64,000 nt of DNA from Phlebotomus papatasi (lineage: Eukaryota; Arthropoda; Insecta; Diptera; Psychodidae), in the NCBI RefSeq assembly GCF_024763615.1, contig NC_077223.1, forward strand, positions 11,222,001 to 11,286,000, in the 5' to 3' direction. The notes under the pieces are model-generated. The model ran no database searches. It worked only from the letters and a program-made list of their open reading frames with translations, and was not told the DNA's origin. Below are positions 58,926 to 64,000 of this stretch, piece after piece. Position 1 is the first letter of the stretch. Each line of letters starts with the position of its first letter. Position numbers and translations under genes: made by a program.

Positions 58926-59155
58926 TTGCTTTTTTCTTAAGCTCTATGTCCGCTGGGAGGATTTTCTCCAAGCATTTTATTTCGCCCAGTATTTCGATTT
59001 TATAATAAAAATATTTTTTTTTGCATAATTTTTTATTTTTAAGCTGAATGAAGTCCTATTTTTAGAGATTATCTCATTATTGTGAAAAATTTAAGATTTG
59101 GATCATTCAAATTATTTTTTTGTAATTTGTTGAACAAAATAGTGCAAGTAACCAA

Positions 59156-59368
59156 AGAGGAAAGTACTCTACCTTCAGACGACTCGAGCTTCGAACATCT
59201 CCTTTTTTCAATATTTTTTTTTTTAAATTAATTTGACTCATAGTCCTACTCGTCCTACTTATGCCTCAAATTTTCTGAAAGGGGTCATATGGGTCAAATC
59301 CATTAAGAACATATAGAAAAAATTGAGTTGTCCGAAGCTTCAGTCGTTCGAAGGTAGCGCGTTTCCTA
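59156..59368. mobile_element. short copy of the TAGGGGAAAGCG element (CTACCTTCGGAC ends)
   Basis: The ends GGAAAGTACTCTACCTTC and (reverse complement) GGAAACGCGCTACCTTCG are inverted and match those at 2648-2845 and 20188-21281. The terminal TAGGG is worn on the left. Confidence 0.6.
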
Positions 59369-59484
59369 TTGATTTTTAATCATCCATCTTTTTACGTATC
59401 GAACAATTGTTTTTGTATCGCCAAGAACGTCAATTATGACCACCGCAAAACTTTATTGAATAATTTGATTTGATTGAGAACAAT

Positions 59485-60556
59485 ATAGGGGAAAGGCTCA
59501 TAATTTTGTCCAGTTTCTTATTTTGGACACTTTGTGGATAAAATTGGATACTAAAAATAAATTGATTAAAATGATGGATTTTTATTCCAATATTTGATGA
59601 ATAATGAATTTTATCGAAATATTTGTTCTTTTTGGAAGATTTTGACACTAAATACATTAAATTTTGAATATGATTTGAGTTGAAATTGCATTGTTGAAAA
59701 TTCAGTGTGAGCAATTGCTTACGAGAAATATGACAGAACTTCGTGTTTACTTCAGTCGTATTTAGCTGTGGTGAAGGACTAACAATGTTTCCTCGCTTTT
59801 CTTGAGTGATATTATTGAATACTCATTGAATATTGTGTTGATTCACGCTAGTGGTGATTTGTACATTTGATCTGAAGTGAGATTTGCCTTGTGAATTAAA
59901 TTTTTCGTGTGAAAAATGGGAAATGTTTTAAGACATTTACCAGTGAGGTGATGGCTCTTATTTTGGACAGGTGTTTTTCTCACGAAATTTCGTGAAATTT
60001 TAGCTTTTGTGATGACTAGGTTGGACAAATGTCTGGAGAAACAAATGAGCATCATCTCTACGAAAGAGATGTAGCGAGAAATGCCCTGAAAGGCTCCCGG
60101 AAAGGTCAGGGAATGAGCGAATCCGCACGTACTTGGAGTACCGAAGTCAACTCACTTTAATGAATGATATGGAAAGTTTCCGGGCTTCTTATGACATTCT
60201 ACGTTTCCCTTACATGAACAGGAAGAGGACTTGGTAAGATTGGTTCATCAAATGAAGAACAATGGGCATCCTATTGAGGCGGATTAGCTGTCCAAATTTA
60301 CAGCCAAGTTGGACAAATTAATAAACAAGTTGTCCAAAATAAGAGCCAAAGTCACCTCTACATATCAATTCATTTTTAAACGTATTAAAACTAATTTTAA
60401 TAAAAATAAGACGATAAATAGCTTGCTAAGTTTCTAAACAACCATTCTGAAAAGAGAGTAACAAGAAATGTCAATTAGTATTGAAAATATCGCACTTCAA
60501 ACTTGGAACTTCGATGCTTATAAGCAGAGTGTCCAAAATTATGAGCCCTTACCCTA
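59485..60556 (+). mobile_element. 1.07-kb pogo-like element with transposase N-terminus (copy 2)
   Basis: Near-identical to 41783-42846 with the same TA-bounded ends. The psq-type frame starts at ATG 60029 (MSGETNEHHLYERDVARNAL ...). The downstream HEQEEDLVRLVHQMKNNG segment is also kept. 1072 bp. Confidence 0.85.
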
Positions 60557-61111
60557 TTTAAAAAATAGTAATCTTAATTAACTTTTTCTTGCTAACATTA
60601 ACTTTTTCCAATAGGTCAATTACAAAAAGAAATAAAAGGCGCACCAGTAAGACTTCCGTTTCTTTCAGGCATAAATCAAAATTGGAATCATTTAATTTTA
60701 ATCCTTATTAATTTAATAAATTATTTGAAAATGCAAGTGTTGTTTTTCTTAATTTTTATCAAAATGGGGGTAAAACGGGTAAAATGTGAAATTTTGAAAA
60801 CCAATCTGTGTAGGGTAAGTGTGCCAAATTCCGGCCAGCTTGCAATTTCGGTCACCTTTTTTATTCCTCGAATTTCCATGAATTTTTAGTTTTTACATAC
60901 TCTAGAGGAGATTATACAATGCAGAAGAATAAAAAAAATGTAGCTTCGACATACGAAATGATGTGAAAAAGGCATTGGAAGAATTCCTAAGGCCAAGGAA
61001 CTATGAGAATGAAGGTGGCCGAAATAGGGCACCAAACCTATGTCTACATTTTTATTCATTTTAAAATGTATCAAGAATGATTTTCAGAGAAAATAAAGAC
61101 GATAAACTGTC

Positions 61112-62604
61112 TAGGGGGAGGCTTTGATGTTTCGCATACAAAAATGATGTCCAAGTTAAGTAATTTTTTCTGACTACAACACGAACCGTATCAATTCACC
61201 AACTATGCCAAAAAAACCTCTTACTTACTAGGTTCAAAATCCTATCTCACAAAATCCTGGGAAATCCTCACATTTTTCTCTAGAAGAAAATGAAAATTGA
61301 ATGGCGATTTGTCCGATAGTTCAATCAAGTTTCTATTTTCGCATATAATTTACATCACTCAAAAACGTCCCATTTTCACCGTAAATTTTGCACCCGACAT
61401 TAAAAGTTACACATCATTGTTTAGACGGAACTCTAGTCTATCTGATTAAATAGTTTATGTGAGGAATAATATCTTTTAATATTACTTTTATGAAGATTTG
61501 TAAAAGGCATAATTTTATACACTGAGGAATCCATTTTCTTTCTTTGATTTTCAAATTCCATGAAAATGTCACTTTGGCAACCCCAAAATGTATGTGGAAA
61601 TTTGAAGGTTATGTTGCATCTTGACGTCCGCAACACACAAGGGAGGTTATGTTAGAACATTAAAATTATAGTGTTGCCAGATTCACTATGCGATACATAA
61701 TAACCCGGCCGGAACAAACTCGGAGTTATAACATATTTCCATGATACTAGTCTGACAAAAATTTGAGTCCGATTTGTATTATATTTTTCATTTAAAAATA
61801 TATGATATTCGTACTCTGTAATTGTCCGAGATATGTTCCACTCATTCTACAGTGTCTCTGATATGTTCCACTGCCACAATAACATCGAAAATAAATGTGC
61901 AATATTTTTACTATTTTGCAAAGATTTATACGAAAAGAGGCATAAAAGTAGCCAATGAAGCTTAAGAATTACGTTTCCTGTAAGAAAATGGCCTCATCAG
62001 ATGATAAAATTAATAATTGTGATTCACACGTACACGGCAGTCACACCAATACTAATGCTGGCAAAAAGTCTCTTCCACTAGTAAAACGACACAGTCTTTT
62101 ATATGGAGGGTAGGCCTACAATCGGCCTACTATCCCGACTATAGTAGGCCTACTCTACCTAATTAATATATAATATTTATCTAATATTGTATAACATTTG
62201 TTCCGGCCGGGAATTCTTAATATCCGATCGATGAATATGGGTCAAGTTTGCGAATTTTTTTCCACCCACAAAAACGGCCTTCTTCATTCCAAGAGGTTTT
62301 TATACAAATTTAAACCCTAATAACCCCTGTACATCCTGTGATAGTAGTTTTCCAAAAAAAGTGATAAAAATTGTGCAAAATTGTACAAAATATTACACAT
62401 TAAAATTACAGTTTTGCACCTGTTTTTAATTTTTGTTTCCTGAAACTAGGAAAAAAGAAATAGACACCCAATTTTTTCAGGAGAGGTGGGATTTAAGAGT
62501 AGCTATTAAAATATATAGCCATATGTGAGATTCATAAAGGAATACGGAAGAAATACGAAGTGTTTGATGGTAGCGTATATGCGAAACATCAAAGCTTCCC
62601 CCTA
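61112..62604. mobile_element. 1.5-kb TA-flanked element, TAGGGGGAGGCTTTGATG ends
   Basis: The left end TAGGGGGAGGCTTTGATG and the right end (reverse complement TAGGGGGAAGCTTTGATG) continue as TTTCGCATA in inverted orientation. A further TIR pair (61704-62211) is nested in it. No transposase frame was recognised. Confidence 0.8.
61704..62211. mobile_element. innermost nested element, CCCGGCCGGAACAAA ends
   Basis: CCCGGCCGGAACAAA at the left and its exact complement TTTGTTCCGGCCGGG at the right. No clear target duplication. It contains the palindrome TAGTAGGCCTACT near 62140. Third layer of a three-deep nest. Confidence 0.6.
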
Positions 62605-62738
62605 CTCTACAAGGTTCTAAGCAATACTCCTTAAGTAGAAGGAATAAAAAAATCAATTTCTCTTAAAGATATTACATTTCAAACTCGAGACTTTGGCGCT
62701 TGCATGCAACTATGCCGAAATTTGGCACACTTACCCTA

Positions 62739-63208
62739 TAGTTATATTTTTTTATTAACGAAAATTAAATAAACGTTAAATAATAAAATCTTTCAGAAAA
62801 TATTGTTTTCGAAATATTAGTAGCCGTTAAAAAAAACAAGCAAAGTATATTGCACATTTGCAAGGTTTCCAAATATTTTCTACCAAAACTTCCACTGTTC
62901 TCCGCACGATGTCTCTGATGCTGAGGTCTTACGTCAGTTCCAGAAATGTCATTCAATGGTGGAGTGAAGTGCAGCAACTGTGTGAAATTTTGCTAAAAAA
63001 CAGCATTTTTCTGGTATATCCCACTTGAATTCCAATTGCAATTCCTTCCTGAATAGCCAATTGACCCACCCCAGCAGTAAACGTGGTCCTCTGCGTCGTG
63101 CAAAGGGGCAAAAAGTGTGTGTGTTTTCTGTGCATGGGGAGTTGGTGGATTGGCGAGGAAAAAGATGGAGAACTAATAAAATTTTTCCACTAATATTGTG
63201 TGATTCAG
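62739..63208. other. possible 5' region of a gene leaving the window
   Basis: From about 62880 the sequence becomes GC-richer and loses transposon features, as upstream of the other genes here. No TATA box or coding exon is certain. Confidence 0.3.
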
Positions 63209-63269
63209 GTTCGTGTTGGTGCAGAAAATGGATAAAAACTTCGATGGAGACTCTGTGCTCAATGTCCAG
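63209..63269 (+). CDS. possible first coding exon of an unidentified gene
   Basis: Between a good acceptor (TGTGTGATTCAG, ending 63208) and a donor (CAG|GTACGA at 63270) lies a 61-bp exon with ATG at 63228. It reads MDKNFDGDSVLNVQ and ends in phase 0. The context AAAATGG is acceptable for initiation. No later exon is visible in the remaining 730 bp, so the product cannot be named. It could equally be chance. Confidence 0.3.
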
Positions 63270-64000
63270 GTACGATTTACCATTCTTCAGGGGGTGAAAT
63301 AGAAGATGGGAAGGGATTCTGTGTCCGGAAGATGACAGTCACCTCGATGGGGGTCATTTTCTCTGATGCTTTTCATCGTGCCACTGAGATTTCTTGTTTA
63401 TCTCATCCTCTAGCCCACGCACACATTGACAGACAGGGCTAAGTGTGCCGAGAGAACCCCACGGGGGTGCATAGTTAGGAAAGTCGCTTCTGGAGAAAGT
63501 TCCACTCTCTCAAGTTCATTCACTCGCAAGTCAATGATGAGCCCTTTCCGGACATGCATAATCACTTGCCGGCAACAAGTCCGTGGAAAACCCTCGATTT
63601 TTCTCCTCTAGCTCTCTCTCTCTCTGTTTACGCTTCACCGGCAGAACAGTTTTGGCTTATCAATCACACATTCCACTGATATCAAAAACTTTTTGTGACG
63701 CTCTCTTGAGACTCTCCCTTGGTCACCGGCCTACTTACACTTTTCTCAATTTCTGTAAAAGTTACACTTCACACAATGTTTTCAAGTCCACCTTGAGGTG
63801 GAATTCCTCAAGAGTAATAGGATCTCTTTGTCCATATTTCTACTATTTATTCCTTGTTTATAGAATCAATCAATTTTAAATAATAATTCTGCTCAATTAG
63901 ACAACGGAGTGGTATTGAGGTCATTGACTTATGTGCGACCTTGAGAAATATACTGAGATTCTTAACTGTATGGGCCGGCAATTCACTTTTCTAGTATCTC
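63270..64000. other. non-coding, possibly first intron of the preceding exon
   Basis: No exon with supported splice sites. A short (CT)n run (CTCTCTCTCTCTCT) is at about 63610-63626. Composition is less AT-rich than the transposon-filled regions. Confidence 0.35.

Larger units (their letters stand above)
60811..62738 (-). mobile_element. 437-bp TAGGGTAAGTG element split by insertion
   Basis: The ends TAGGGTAAGTGTGCC are inverted. The flanking parts match 41005-41441 in reverse orientation. The 61112-62604 element is inserted at the position corresponding to ACTGTCTACAAGGTTC of the intact copy. Subtracting it leaves 437 bp. Confidence 0.85.

Overview
This is a stretch of an insect nuclear genome. 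The genes have introns, several only about 60-80 bp long. The non-coding DNA is AT-rich, and the gene set is metazoan/arthropod (Neurl4, a Yellow/MRJP protein, a bedraggled-like SLC6 transporter, TFIIH Tfb2, ITFG1). My best guess is a lower dipteran such as a sand fly, but nothing here proves the species.

Gene layout, left to right. (1) 1-8990: no supported gene; TIR elements and fold-back repeats. (2) 8994-19125 (+): an orphan SLC6-type transporter resembling Drosophila bedraggled; its large introns carry DNA transposons and an antisense I-type LINE. (3) 19342-20116: a solo LTR. (4) 23685-24747 (+): a short Yellow/MRJP-family secreted protein. It converges on (5) Neurl4, 24793-43950 (-), a six-NHR protein in seven exons that I could join in frame (1589 aa). 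(6) ITFG1/LINKIN, 44225-46894 (+), is head-to-head with Neurl4. (7) Tfb2, 50764-52302 (-), is head-to-head with (8) an RS-domain nuclear protein, 52549-54259 (+). (9) 54260-64000 is mostly repeats, with one possible first coding exon at 63209-63269 of a gene leaving the window.

The most striking content is the transposon load. About thirty terminal-inverted-repeat elements can be delimited by eye. Many are bounded by TA and fall into two pogo-like end classes: TA-CAGTAGA... (or close variants) and TA-GGGGA... or TA-GGGTAA.... Three families keep short N-terminal (pipsqueak-type helix-turn-helix) pieces of pogo-like transposases. Other elements are TTAA-bounded (piggyBac-like). One is a 2.8-kb hAT-type element with an 8-bp target duplication and subterminal repeats. 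Elements are nested inside one another, and several nestings can be checked against an uninterrupted copy elsewhere in the window. One nested element at 31135-33423 carries a decayed spliced gene of a widely recurring but, to my knowledge, uncharacterised protein family.

The genes do not form a pathway. They are ordinary housekeeping or developmental genes in two divergent pairs and one convergent pair, separated by transposon-rich DNA.
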